Source of the DNA: CAZWVR01 sp964637235
GTDB lineage: Bacteria; Bacteroidota; Bacteroidia; Bacteroidales; S143-33
Reading direction: 5' to 3'
Length of the DNA: 16,521 nucleotides
NCBI GenBank assembly: GCA_964637235.1
Contig: CAZWVR010000052.1
Span: 1-16,521, forward strand
The notes below the pieces were generated by a model. The model saw only the letters and a program-made list of their open reading frames with translations. It had not been told where the DNA came from and did not search any database. Position 1 is the first letter of the stretch. Each line of letters begins with the position of its first letter. The translations under genes were made by a program, and so were the position numbers. Shown here piece after piece: positions 1 through 8,976 of this stretch.

Positions 1-89
1 TACCGAGCCGAGCGAGATAGTGCCACCTGCGAGCCAGAGCCGAATATAAGCGAAGCACCCGACCCGAGCCGAAGGCGAGGGGCACGCCC
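1..89. repeat. GC-rich intergenic repeat, left copy (cut by window start)
   Basis: Strongly GC-rich DNA in an otherwise AT-rich window, ending abruptly 6 bp beyond the macroglobulin stop codon. Its reverse complement shares ordered blocks with the repeat at 6137-6473. These are the terminal gggcgtgcccc (79-89, against gggcgtgtccc at 6137-6147), cgggtcggg (58-66 against 6171-6179), and an 18-base block at 3-20 that matches 6217-6234 at 17 of 18 positions. The two copies are therefore one family in inverted orientation. No reading frame looks like a real protein. The rest of the element lies outside the window. Function is unknown; it could be a non-autonomous mobile repeat or a structured terminator-like element. 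Confidence 0.75.
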
Positions 90-95
90 AAAAAA

Positions 96-3000
96 TCATT
101 TAATTTTTACTCTAATACCTTTGCTATGGCTTGCAAATTCAGGTGCATACATACATTGAAGTGTTGAGATTCCGTTTGAGAAATTTCCAGCAACAGTAGC
201 ACGCAAAGAATATTCAATAACGTAAGTGCCTTTGGGCAAGTAGTCAAAAAAGAAGTTTGTAGAAGCGTCTTTTGTGGTCTGGTAATAAGCTATTCCGCTC
301 TGTCTCTTGTATTGCGAGATGACATCTACTGGCTCAAATCCAGAGGCTCGCATATCTTTCAGGTGGACGTATTCCATATCTCTATCTGTTCGTATTTCCA
401 GCCTGACAACAATTTCGTCGCCGATGTTTATCTGGTCTCCTTCTTTGATAGGTATTAGTTTGTCGCCTCTGTCAGTTGTGATTTTTTTGTATAGTTGTTT
501 TTTTATTTGCAGAGGTGATTGTGCTTGTGTTATTTTATCCAGATTTTCAAAGTATTGCCAATATATAGCTCCCCAAGTTGTAATGTTGTTTTTGTTATTG
601 ACAGTGATATTTGCCATTTGAGGTTTTATCTGTTGGGCGTCGAAAGATACTTTGTAGTATCCTGAACCTGCAAGTGTTTGTATTTGGGGATTTTGAGCGG
701 GGTCTATTAGTGTATCTCCGAGTTTTACAGGCACAATTTGATTATTTTGGAGCAAGTTTTTGCTACCTGTTAGCAGTAGCGAATAAACTGCTTGTGCCGT
801 AGCTATTGTAGTTTCCCAGTTATTAGTTTGCTTGTTTTTCAGTAGCCATATTTTCATACTGTCCACGCTTTGAGTGTCTTTTTCTATCTCATAGAATGCT
901 TCAATCATTGTAGCTTGGGTTTGTATAGGGTTCTGATACCAGTAGTAGCCGTAAGTATTTTCTTTCCAATACATACCTAATTCGTCGTTGTATAAAGCAC
1001 GTTCTTTGAGTGAGGCGATAATCAGTTTTGCTAAATCAGTGTCGTTGTTTCTGTAAAATGTCAAAGCCAGTAGTGCCTGCTCATATATTGAATATTGTGT
1101 CCAGTATTTTTTCAGTTGATTGTAAAAGAAAGTGTATGCTTCGGCGTATTTATTTTGTAGAGGTTTCTTGTAAAAAGTTCGTGTGTATAAATAATTGATA
1201 ATCAGTGGACTTGGTAGATATTTTTCAAGTTTTTTCTTTTTGTATAGGTCTTTTATATATGTGTATCGTTCAAACATTTTTTTGTCGGTGTATTCTATAG
1301 CTTTTTGTCCCATTTTGAAAAGTTTATCATTATCTGAAATTACGTTAATTTTTTTCAAATGTCCGATACCTTGTGCAATGTATTGAGTGACAAACCAGTT
1401 TTCTTCCATTCCTGGGAACCAAGCCCAGCCACCGTCCCAGGCTTGTTCTTTTTCAAGTTTTTGTATTGCTCTGTTATTCTCGTCGTTGATTTTGTTTTGG
1501 TCAAATAAAATAGCGAGGTTGTGCATCTGCTGAGTTTGGTCTTTTGCGTCCATTACCCAAGGCGTTTCAGTAAGTATAATGTTTTTTAGTTCTTGATTTT
1601 TTTGCAAATTTGAATTTAAAGCCGAAGGTTGATATTTAGCCCAAGTATTGAAAACGTCTTTAATCTTTGGCGATGAGTTAAGGATATATGCGGCTAATGT
1701 GTTTGCATAGATACGCGAAAAAGTCTGTTCGTTGCATTCGTAAGGATATTCAATGAGGTATGGGAGTGCTTCTATTGCATACCAAGCAGGATTTGAAGTG
1801 TATTCCAGAGTTAATCGGTAGTTTTTCAGTGTTTTAGAGTGTTGAGCGTTTAGGAGTTTTTGCATTGTAAAGTTTTTGGTCTGATTAGGACCTACTGCCA
1901 GGGGCATTGTTTCAGTGATAAGCATTCTATTGCTGAGTACGGGAATAGTTTTTTGTTCGCCGTCGGAGAAATTACCTGCTTTTGCTATTATTTTATAAGT
2001 TATCAGTTGTGCGTTTTCAGGAATTGCTATTTCCCATCTGATAGGGATACTTTCTTGTTTTTCAACAGCGAATTTTTGAGTTTCAGATTGCTTGGACGTT
2101 AGAATGTTTATTTTTTTGCCAGTTATTTGGTCGTAGAATTCTATTTTTACGTTTCCTTTTAGAGTTTTATCTGTTAGGTTAGAAATTTTAGCACTGAAAA
2201 ATAGAGTGTCTCCCTGCCTGAAAAAACGCGGGACATTGGGCATAATAGAAAGTTCTTTCTGGGTAGTTATGAATTTTTCAAAGAGACCGTATTTTAGGTC
2301 TTTTGTGTGAGCAAATCCCATAAAATGCCATCTGGTTAAGCTCTCTGGCATTTTGAAACTTATAACAAGTTCGCCATTTTCGTTTGTTCGTAGCTGTGGA
2401 TAAAAGAAAGCATTTTCTGAAAAGTCTTTGCGTACTTCTATCTCTTCAACGTTTTCTGGGATATCTTTGGACAAAATAGGCTCTTGATTTTCCATTACTG
2501 GCATATTTTCCTCGCTGAGAGTTGTTAAACGTCCTTTTTTGTATTTTCTTTTGTATGGATTGTAATAAAAGTTAATCCCATACCAATAGAGTTCTGGTAA
2601 TTCCCAGTTTTTGTAAGAATAATATTTTGTTTGATATGTTGAATAAGAGTTTAGGTCGTAGGAGTTAAATTGGTGTGGTACAATATTGATATTCAAAGGA
2701 TTAGTTTTATAAAAAGAGGCGTTCCAGACGTTAGGGACAAAAGCGTCCAGCGAGGCGTCGTACATAGTTGTCAGCAGTTCAGCCAGTTGCGGGTCTCCTT
2801 TTTTGTCTTTGATAATAATTTTCCATTCTTCTTGTTGTCCTGGTTTAAGTTTATCTCGGAATGTTGCAAATTCAAAATTCAGTTGTTTGCTGGTATAAGG
2901 CACATTTACGGTGTATTGATAGTTATATACTCTATTGCGTGTAATGTGCGTGAAAATAACTTTGAAATTGCCGCGGTATTTCTCTTTGACAGGTATTTTT

Positions 3001-6000
3001 ATAAGTGTTTTATTGTTGTTGAGGGTAAAAACTTTGTTTTGGATAATTGTATCGTTGAGGATTATTTGCATAATAACTCTTGTATGAGAATATGCCCCTA
3101 TTGAGAATTCAGCGATGTCGCCTACTTCTGCTGTTTCAGTCAGTTGAATTGCCCAGCCGTCAGTGGGATAGGGTAGTTTATTGCTGTTTTTGTCATAAAT
3201 GACAAAATAATGTTGTTTTTCTATTTTGTTGCCGAATTTGTCTTGTGTTTTTATGAGTAATTTATATGCACCAGAGGGAAGGTTTTTAAAGTTTTGAATG
3301 TTTAAATCATTATTTTTTTCTGTGTTAAAATTTTTTGCCCAAATTTTTTTGTCAGGTTTCCAGTTATGAAAATTGCTTTCGTTTTTGTATTCTGTGCCGG
3401 GAATAATTTTATACCATTGCTCTTGTGTGTATATTGGCAAATCTGGGTAATTCCAATATTTTTCTTTTAGTGCCGTTTTAGGTGCCCTTAAAGACCAGAG
3501 TTGAATTTCTCCTGTTGCATTAACTTTTTGATGATTAGGAGTTAGTGCTTCCAGTTTAAGGGTGTCGTATTTTGTTGTAAATTCTTGTTTATCAATGTAT
3601 TCTGGTAGATTTGTATTTATTGAAAAAGCATAGTATCCTATGCTGATAGTTTTTGAGGTGCTTTGTGTTTCACCGTTTATATCTGTGACATCTGCGGTTA
3701 TTATGTAGTCAAAATAAGTGTCAGGGTCTTTTTTTTCAGAGAGGTCGGGTATTGCTTCAAATTTTATAGAGAATTTGCCGTATTTGTCTGTTGTAGTTGT
3801 TGCCTCTTTGATTATAACCTCTTCGCTTTGGTTGTCAAAGTTCCACCAATCCCAGCAAAATCTTCTTTTAATACGTTTTATTTGATAACGGACAGTTGCA
3901 TTGCTGAGTTTAACGCCAGAGTAGTTTTGTGCTTCTCCTTGTACTTCAACTAATTGATTTACAATGTATTGCTTTTGCGGTTGAAATATTTTTACTTCAA
4001 AAGTAGGACGTTTGTATTCTTCTACTTGTATTGTAATACTTCCAAATCGGCTGTTGATTAGCATTTGTCCGGGTAATATTTGTTGCGGGATAATAAAACT
4101 ACCGCTAAAACTACCATACTCATTTGTTTTGAAGGTTTTAGTTTCTATGTCTTGGTAGTTGGCATCTATGAGAGTTAATTCAACTTTTTTGTTTTGGACT
4201 ATTGAAGGCTGATTGTTTTTATCGTATTTGATTAAAAGCCCTTTAAAATAGACAATTTGCCCTGGTCGGTATATTGCTCTATCTGTAAAAAGTTTTAAAG
4301 TTTCATACCCTTTTTTTTGAGAATTTTTGTGATATTCGCTATATACGGCATTACTGATGTTTAATTGGTCGTTTTTGTATTTGATGACGAGAGTTAGGTT
4401 TTCACTTTCTTTTGAAGGTTCTATTATAAATTCGCCGTTTTTGTCGCTTGTATATTTTCCATAAATTTTTGTGAATTCTCTTTTTAAAGTGTAGTTATAT
4501 TTAGTATAATATGCTGTAATTGAGGCATTTTCAATAGGTTTTCCGTTAGTTCTGTTTACCACTCTACATATTACAGTGCCGTCGTTTAATTTTTCTGTAA
4601 GTAGTGCTATGTTAGAAATGGTAAAAAGTTCGTATGTAAATGTTTGTTCTTGGTCTTTGTTGTTTTTGTCTGAAATAAAAATAAGATATTCTCCTAATGG
4701 TAAGCCGTCTAAAACTATCTCTGTTGAGTGGAGTTGTTTATCGTCAGGATTAACGAGTTTGAAAGTGTATTTTTTTAGTATTTTTTTTGATTTTAACTTT
4801 TGGAGGAAGTCTTTTCCATAATCTATTGTTAGTTTGTCATATTCTTTGTCATCCATAGAGTAAATTTCTACAAACACTTTGTCAATATTCCTATAATCAA
4901 GTTTAATAGCGAATTTTTCATTAGGGATATTTATTTGTTCTATTTCTGCTTGTAGATATTTTTTATTTATTTGAGCCAGAAGATTTTTTGCTTGATTGAC
5001 GATATTAGTATCTTTGGTATTTTTAATTATACTTTGGCAAATGTTTTCAACGATTTTATAGTCATTTTTGTATTTGTAGGAAGAAGTATCGTTTAGGTCG
5101 TATTTTTCAGCAAGATTGAAATATTCTTGTGCTATTGTTAGTTGAATTAATGGTGTTTGTTCACTTTTGGGATATTTATTTGCTAAATTTTTTAAGAAGT
5201 CAATGTATTTTTCAGTTTTGTTTTGCAGTACGCTAAAATTATTTACAAACTCTATTCGTTGTCGTTCGGCAAATACGAGCGCTTCGGTGTTTTTAGAGTC
5301 TTTTAGTCTGAATTGTAGCCATTTTTGAAGTGTGCGAATGCCGTTATAATGTAGTGATAGAGTGTCTTGACTTTCTATATTGGCATTGGCAAAAATCTGT
5401 GTTTCAGCATAATAGATAGTATCGTTTATTTGGAAGTAATCTCGTGGTCGTGTGATGCTGGCTTCGGGATTGCTGTAAAAATTGACACTTCTGTATGCCA
5501 GAAAATCGTACAGAGTGGGGTACCATTTTGGTTTATCTCCTTTTTTGATAAGTTCCTTGTAAAAGTTAATGCTGTATTTTTTGAGTTTTTCAGGTTCGGC
5601 AAGGGAGGCATTGAAGTGTTCAATAGATTTTTCTATGAAGTCTTCTGCGCTCCAAGTTTTTATGTCCTCTGGGCGGCTTTCTGTTTGTGTTCTGTCCATA
5701 ATTTTCCATCCGTTTTGTTCGTAGTATTGCCAGTATAGTTCGCCCAACATAGAATGGATTATTGCTTTGTTTGGGAATGGTGCAGTTTTTAGGTCTGTTT
5801 CTAATCTGTTAATGAAGTTTATAAAAGCGTCTTCTTGATATAGCATTTGGCTTTTGGCGTAGTAAATATCGCATTTGAGGATTTGTTCTTGCAGATTGTC
5901 TTTTTGTGCCTGTTGATATATTTCGTCAATAACTTGTATAGCAGAGCGTGCTCTTTGTTCGTTTAATAATTTTTCTACTTGTTTCCATTTAAGAGTGTAA

Positions 6001-6074
6001 AATTGCATATTTTGTGATTTTAGATTTTGTATTCCCAATAAAATAACCGTGAGCAGTAAGATGTATTTTTTCAT
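96..6074 (-). CDS. Secreted alpha-2-macroglobulin family protein (thioester type)
   Basis: A 1992-residue bacterial alpha-2-macroglobulin, a family that traps proteases by covalent capture through an internal thioester. Seen in order: a Sec signal peptide (about 1-20, cleavage near LKSQ, no lipobox cysteine); a helical N-terminal region to about 380; macroglobulin-like beta domains including the MG2 hallmark TDRAIYRPGQ near 597-606; the A2M domain around 1215-1310 (FFYPQLRTNENGEL, LTRWHFMGFAHT); the thioester motif CNEQ at 1447-1450; a helical thioester domain (WDGGWAWFPG); and a C-terminal beta domain ending KGIRVKIK. The thioester Cys and Gln are present, so trapping is probably intact. It is longer than the roughly 1650-residue Escherichia coli homologue because of the N-terminal region. 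No penicillin-binding protein 1C gene, a frequent partner elsewhere, is adjacent. By eye its GC content is higher than that of mutL. Bounded on both sides by GC-rich repeats. No -7 box was found upstream. Confidence 0.95.
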   Translation of the reverse strand: MKKYILLLTVILLGIQNLKSQNMQFYTLKWKQVEKLLNEQRARSAIQVIDEIYQQAQKDNLQEQILKCDIYYAKSQMLYQEDAFINFINRLETDLKTAPFPNKAIIHSMLGELYWQYYEQNGWKIMDRTQTESRPEDIKTWSAEDFIEKSIEHFNASLAEPEKLKKYSINFYKELIKKGDKPKWYPTLYDFLAYRSVNFYSNPEASITRPRDYFQINDTIYYAETQIFANANIESQDTLSLHYNGIRTLQKWLQFRLKDSKNTEALVFAERQRIEFVNNFSVLQNKTEKYIDFLKNLANKYPKSEQTPLIQLTIAQEYFNLAEKYDLNDTSSYKYKNDYKIVENICQSIIKNTKDTNIVNQAKNLLAQINKKYLQAEIEQINIPNEKFAIKLDYRNIDKVFVEIYSMDDKEYDKLTIDYGKDFLQKLKSKKILKKYTFKLVNPDDKQLHSTEIVLDGLPLGEYLIFISDKNNKDQEQTFTYELFTISNIALLTEKLNDGTVICRVVNRTNGKPIENASITAYYTKYNYTLKREFTKIYGKYTSDKNGEFIIEPSKESENLTLVIKYKNDQLNISNAVYSEYHKNSQKKGYETLKLFTDRAIYRPGQIVYFKGLLIKYDKNNQPSIVQNKKVELTLIDANYQDIETKTFKTNEYGSFSGSFIIPQQILPGQMLINSRFGSITIQVEEYKRPTFEVKIFQPQKQYIVNQLVEVQGEAQNYSGVKLSNATVRYQIKRIKRRFCWDWWNFDNQSEEVIIKEATTTTDKYGKFSIKFEAIPDLSEKKDPDTYFDYIITADVTDINGETQSTSKTISIGYYAFSINTNLPEYIDKQEFTTKYDTLKLEALTPNHQKVNATGEIQLWSLRAPKTALKEKYWNYPDLPIYTQEQWYKIIPGTEYKNESNFHNWKPDKKIWAKNFNTEKNNDLNIQNFKNLPSGAYKLLIKTQDKFGNKIEKQHYFVIYDKNSNKLPYPTDGWAIQLTETAEVGDIAEFSIGAYSHTRVIMQIILNDTIIQNKVFTLNNNKTLIKIPVKEKYRGNFKVIFTHITRNRVYNYQYTVNVPYTSKQLNFEFATFRDKLKPGQQEEWKIIIKDKKGDPQLAELLTTMYDASLDAFVPNVWNASFYKTNPLNINIVPHQFNSYDLNSYSTYQTKYYSYKNWELPELYWYGINFYYNPYKRKYKKGRLTTLSEENMPVMENQEPILSKDIPENVEEIEVRKDFSENAFFYPQLRTNENGELVISFKMPESLTRWHFMGFAHTKDLKYGLFEKFITTQKELSIMPNVPRFFRQGDTLFFSAKISNLTDKTLKGNVKIEFYDQITGKKINILTSKQSETQKFAVEKQESIPIRWEIAIPENAQLITYKIIAKAGNFSDGEQKTIPVLSNRMLITETMPLAVGPNQTKNFTMQKLLNAQHSKTLKNYRLTLEYTSNPAWYAIEALPYLIEYPYECNEQTFSRIYANTLAAYILNSSPKIKDVFNTWAKYQPSALNSNLQKNQELKNIILTETPWVMDAKDQTQQMHNLAILFDQNKINDENNRAIQKLEKEQAWDGGWAWFPGMEENWFVTQYIAQGIGHLKKINVISDNDKLFKMGQKAIEYTDKKMFERYTYIKDLYKKKKLEKYLPSPLIINYLYTRTFYKKPLQNKYAEAYTFFYNQLKKYWTQYSIYEQALLALTFYRNNDTDLAKLIIASLKERALYNDELGMYWKENTYGYYWYQNPIQTQATMIEAFYEIEKDTQSVDSMKIWLLKNKQTNNWETTIATAQAVYSLLLTGSKNLLQNNQIVPVKLGDTLIDPAQNPQIQTLAGSGYYKVSFDAQQIKPQMANITVNNKNNITTWGAIYWQYFENLDKITQAQSPLQIKKQLYKKITTDRGDKLIPIKEGDQINIGDEIVVRLEIRTDRDMEYVHLKDMRASGFEPVDVISQYKRQSGIAYYQTTKDASTNFFFDYLPKGTYVIEYSLRATVAGNFSNGISTLQCMYAPEFASHSKGIRVKIK

Positions 6075-6136
6075 TTTTTTTGTGGTAAGATAATTTTTTT
6101 TCTTTTAATAATCTAATTTTTTTGACAAGTTTTTTA

Positions 6137-6473
6137 GGGCGTGTCCCTTCGCTCGCTGGGGGGCTCGCTACGGGTCGGGCTACGGCTTGTATCCCGCATT
6201 GTTTCGGCAGGCAGGTCTATTTCGCTCGGCTCGGCAAGGCAGGACGGCAGCAGGCTTACGCCTGTCAGCACGCCTGCCTATGCCTTGCATTCGTACATTT
6301 CCGCAAGACTTTTCAGTTGTGGCAATATTCTATAAATCAACGCTTTACGCATAATTCACAATTGCCTCGCCTCGCTTTGCGGTGCGTGGGGCTTCGCTCC
6401 ATCGCTCAGCCTCCGCCCGCAAAGACCTGCCATGCCTCAACTTCTGCGGGCTAACCCGCCTCCGCCCTCACGC
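6137..6473. repeat. GC-rich intergenic repeat, right copy, with hairpins
   Basis: A roughly 340-bp mostly GC-rich block that begins 62 bp upstream of the macroglobulin start and opens with gggcgtgtccc. Its first 100 bp align with the reverse complement of 1-89 in the same block order. The remainder holds inverted repeats: an imperfect long hairpin from aaggca (6236-6241) to tgcctt (6281-6286), with an inner stem caggc/gcctg (6251-6255 with 6260-6264), and gcggg-ctaa-cccgc at 6446-6459. A stretch near 6290-6360 is closer to normal base composition, so the block may be composite. Long open frames cross it only because GC-rich DNA has few stop codons. No transposase is present. Confidence 0.75.
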
Positions 6474-6696
6474 AAAAAACATTCCCCACTGTTTTTGACT
6501 AATTATAATTTGTTTTTCCACAATTACCATCCACTGATTCTTGCCTCATATATTCCGGATTTTTTACTGATTATTAGAGGATAAAAATTTCGATAAATAT
6601 CTGTAAATCATACGATTTCCACAACAGTTTTTTCTATTAAACAAACTAAATAATCTGGACAATATTTAAGATATCTCTTGGAATTAAGAACAGATT
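6474..6696. other. AT-rich gene-free stretch
   Basis: Between the GC-rich repeat and the stop codon of the M64 peptidase gene. The composition drops sharply back to AT-rich. I see no open frame with protein-like content, no tRNA or other RNA signature, and no strong hairpin followed by a T-run that would end the peptidase transcript. Confidence 0.6.
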
Positions 6697-7995
6697 TCAT
6701 CTATCTGAATAAAAGTTTATCATATCTTTAAGTACTTTTTTACATACTTTACAAAATATTGGAGGGTCTAATTTTCTCATTATGCAGGTATATTGCGGAC
6801 GATATATACCTTTACTGAGATATCCAGCACCTTCAAAAGCTCCAACTACATTTTTATATTTATCAATTGGCGGAGTAGGTATTGGCACTCCTTTATCGAC
6901 CATATTTTCCCATTTGCTCTTAAAATTTACTAATGTAGTCAGATTGGGTTCAGGAGGTTCTAAATTGAGATTGTAAAAATTTTGATTAGCAGGGTCAGAA
7001 TATCCATATTCATCACCTAAGCCACCGAAGCCGTGTCCAAATTCGTGCACCATAACTTTTTTACCTTCTGGATTATCAGAAACAGTGACATTATAGAAAT
7101 TGTAGAAACCTGCACCCCCATATTTGGGAGTATTTACAATTACCATAATTTGGTCGTAAGGCACCAAAGAGGCTATATCATACATTGTTTTTATGTTGCC
7201 TATGGTTAAGTAGCGATCTATTTTAAAGGTATTGAAGTGAGAACTTAATATAGTATTTTTCCATATACTGTCTTGGGGTATATCGGTTCCGGATTCTTCT
7301 GATATTGAGTATATTGCATAAAAATTTATGTCTTTTTTCATAGACGCAAATGGTTCTATTGATAACATATATTTAGCTTGGGCTATTGCGTCTTTTTTGA
7401 ATTTTTTCAATTGCTTTTTTGTATATCCTTCGGCGATGAAAGCTATATCCAGATGATTGGAAGGGGCGCCGTTATAGATTAGTTTTTCTGTTTTAAAGTG
7501 AAAGGGTCTATCTTTTATTATCTGTGAATCATTTGGATTGATAAATAGCTTATATTCTGTTTTATATTTTCCTGTATAAAAATCTCGTCTTTCAAAAACG
7601 AGTTTTACAGTTTTTTTGGGGAAAGGCATTACAACACTTTCGTAGAAAGCTTTTGGGATAGTTTTTGCTTCTGGGCTTCTTCTCCATTCTCCGAATAATG
7701 TATTATATGTTTTGCAAAAAAGCAGTTTATTGCTAATTGAGTCGTATAAACTTATTTTGTATTTGCCGTAATTAAAAGGGCTAATTAGGTTTTTATGAGG
7801 ACCTCCCCAGTAAGGTTCTTTTTTTATTTGATATAAAAAAAGCATTTCTGTATCAGCATTTCCTACGCGAATGTAGTCTATTCTCAGTTGTTGATTTGTA
7901 AAATAATTGTAAAACTCAGAAGCTGTATCTTTTTGAGCTTTTGTAATATTTGATAGAGTAATGATCAGTATAAAAAATAGAGCGAACTTTTTCAT
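6697..7995 (-). CDS. Secreted M64 family metallopeptidase (IgA peptidase M64)
   Basis: A 432-residue zinc metallopeptidase of family M64, known from the clostridial IgA protease and widespread in Bacteroidota. A Sec signal peptide (about 1-20, ending ITKAQ) predicts export. An N-terminal beta-rich region follows to about 165. The catalytic domain begins near LIYNGAPSNHLDIAFIAEGY and carries HEFGH, with H317 and H321 as zinc ligands and E318 as catalytic base, followed by GFGGLGDEY. The C-terminal CIMRK and FCKVCKK cysteines fit the usual M64 tail. Length and motifs look complete, and no C-terminal secretion domain or lipobox is seen. It starts 11 bp after the stop of the membrane-protein gene and is probably its operon partner. 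The true substrate cannot be read from the sequence; IgA cleavage should not be assumed. Confidence 0.92.
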   Translation of the reverse strand: MKKFALFFILIITLSNITKAQKDTASEFYNYFTNQQLRIDYIRVGNADTEMLFLYQIKKEPYWGGPHKNLISPFNYGKYKISLYDSISNKLLFCKTYNTLFGEWRRSPEAKTIPKAFYESVVMPFPKKTVKLVFERRDFYTGKYKTEYKLFINPNDSQIIKDRPFHFKTEKLIYNGAPSNHLDIAFIAEGYTKKQLKKFKKDAIAQAKYMLSIEPFASMKKDINFYAIYSISEESGTDIPQDSIWKNTILSSHFNTFKIDRYLTIGNIKTMYDIASLVPYDQIMVIVNTPKYGGAGFYNFYNVTVSDNPEGKKVMVHEFGHGFGGLGDEYGYSDPANQNFYNLNLEPPEPNLTTLVNFKSKWENMVDKGVPIPTPPIDKYKNVVGAFEGAGYLSKGIYRPQYTCIMRKLDPPIFCKVCKKVLKDMINFYSDR

Positions 7996-8006
7996 ATTGA
8001 ATATTT

Positions 8007-8927
8007 TTAACTGTTATTTTCTTGATTTTCTTCCTGATTTTCAGAATCTTTTTTTTCTTCTTTTTCAATAAAGTATAATTCTCCGAAGCGGCGGTGTCTT
8101 AGCATAATTCTAAGCGTTTGCATAACTTTTTCTGCTTTTATTGTAATACGGGGACTCGCCTTTAATGAAGGAATTTCAGCTATAAGTTCAATTTTCTGCC
8201 CAGATTTATTGTGAATGTACACCATTTTTGCGCTTCCTATTTTTGCATCTTCGTCATCTTCCTTTTTATCAATAGCAATGTGTTCAAGTGATACTGTTTC
8301 GCTTGTTATTGAGGAGATATCCTCAAAGAAAAATTCCATAGTATATGGACTAAGTATTGTATTTTCTACCCAATTAAAAATGCAAGTGTAATAGCTGATA
8401 TAATTTTCTGTTAAAGCGACGATTTGAATGGTATAGACAGAGTATATAAAGTAGTCTTTTACCTGTCTTCGCTTTATATGTTCAGGTTCTATTCCTTGTG
8501 TGTTCCAGTATATTGGTGTTATTAGAATTAAGAAATTATCCGGTGTAATAGTCAGAGGATTAAGACTTAGCATTTCTACTGCTGCGGGTTTTACTATATT
8601 TTTGATGTCTTTTATTAGCCAATTTTCCATCTGCTGAGCACTGGGCATCATTTTAAACTCATCAAGGGCATCTATATATGGTTTAAGCCATCTATAAGCA
8701 AAATAGAAAGCTAAAAATACTGGGGTAAATACAAATATGATTGTGTAAAAACTGTTCCATTTAAGATATAATGCTAATAATAAGGCTAACGTTATCATTA
8801 TATAGCTTAACAGAATATACCCTCCATACCAAGACGGAAATGGTGGCTTCTCAATATAAAAGAAGTTTTTTTTAAGCCGATTTTTTAGTTCAGGCGTTAT
8901 TTTTATTATTTTTGTCGGCGCAGCCAT
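8007..8927 (-). CDS. Unrecognised membrane protein with two N-terminal helices
   Basis: I do not recognise this family. With the start chosen here it has 306 residues: a basic N-terminus, two closely spaced hydrophobic helices (about 37-57 and 60-79), then a cytoplasmic-looking domain of about 210 residues and a highly charged tail (EKEEKKDSENQEENQENNS). The frame stays open up to 8996, which would add 23 residues (MAEKRF...) but would overlap the divergent amidohydrolase. The -7-like box TATTTTTG on the minus strand at 8943-8950 would also lie inside the longer reading frame, so MAAPTK at 8927 is preferred. A second alternative is the ATG at 8954. It lies 11 bp upstream of the M64 peptidase gene on the same strand and is probably co-transcribed. 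A membrane-anchoring or sensing role is possible but unsupported. Confidence 0.75.
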   Translation of the reverse strand: MAAPTKIIKITPELKNRLKKNFFYIEKPPFPSWYGGYILLSYIMITLALLLALYLKWNSFYTIIFVFTPVFLAFYFAYRWLKPYIDALDEFKMMPSAQQMENWLIKDIKNIVKPAAVEMLSLNPLTITPDNFLILITPIYWNTQGIEPEHIKRRQVKDYFIYSVYTIQIVALTENYISYYTCIFNWVENTILSPYTMEFFFEDISSITSETVSLEHIAIDKKEDDEDAKIGSAKMVYIHNKSGQKIELIAEIPSLKASPRITIKAEKVMQTLRIMLRHRRFGELYFIEKEEKKDSENQEENQENNS

Positions 8928-8942
8928 TGAGCCTATTTTATA

Positions 8943-8950
8943 CAAAAATA
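8943..8950 (-). promoter_or_regulatory. Possible -7 box for the membrane protein/M64 operon
   Basis: TATTTTTG on the minus strand matches the Bacteroidota -7 consensus TAnnTTTG. No good -33 TTTG lies at the usual spacing upstream, only a T-run. Transcription would start close to 8937, about 10 nt before the ATG at 8927, which supports that start. Chance matches are common in DNA this AT-rich. Confidence 0.3.
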
Positions 8951-8976
8951 TCATTTTTCGGATATAAAAAAAAATT

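Noticed and set aside
2670..3104. 144-codon frame antisense to the macroglobulin gene
   Set aside because: Shadow of the real gene; Cys/Phe/Val-rich with no domain logic. Other antisense frames along 307-5738 are the same.
6278..6352. 24-codon minus-strand frame inside the repeat
   Set aside because: Too short and within a structured repeat to call as a gene; kept only as part of a finding.
6122..6454. Open frames of 110 and 64 codons across the right GC-rich repeat
   Set aside because: They start in AT-rich DNA, run through hairpins and GC-rich repeat, and encode arbitrary Arg/Ala/Ser/Cys-rich sequence; stop codons are simply rare in this composition.
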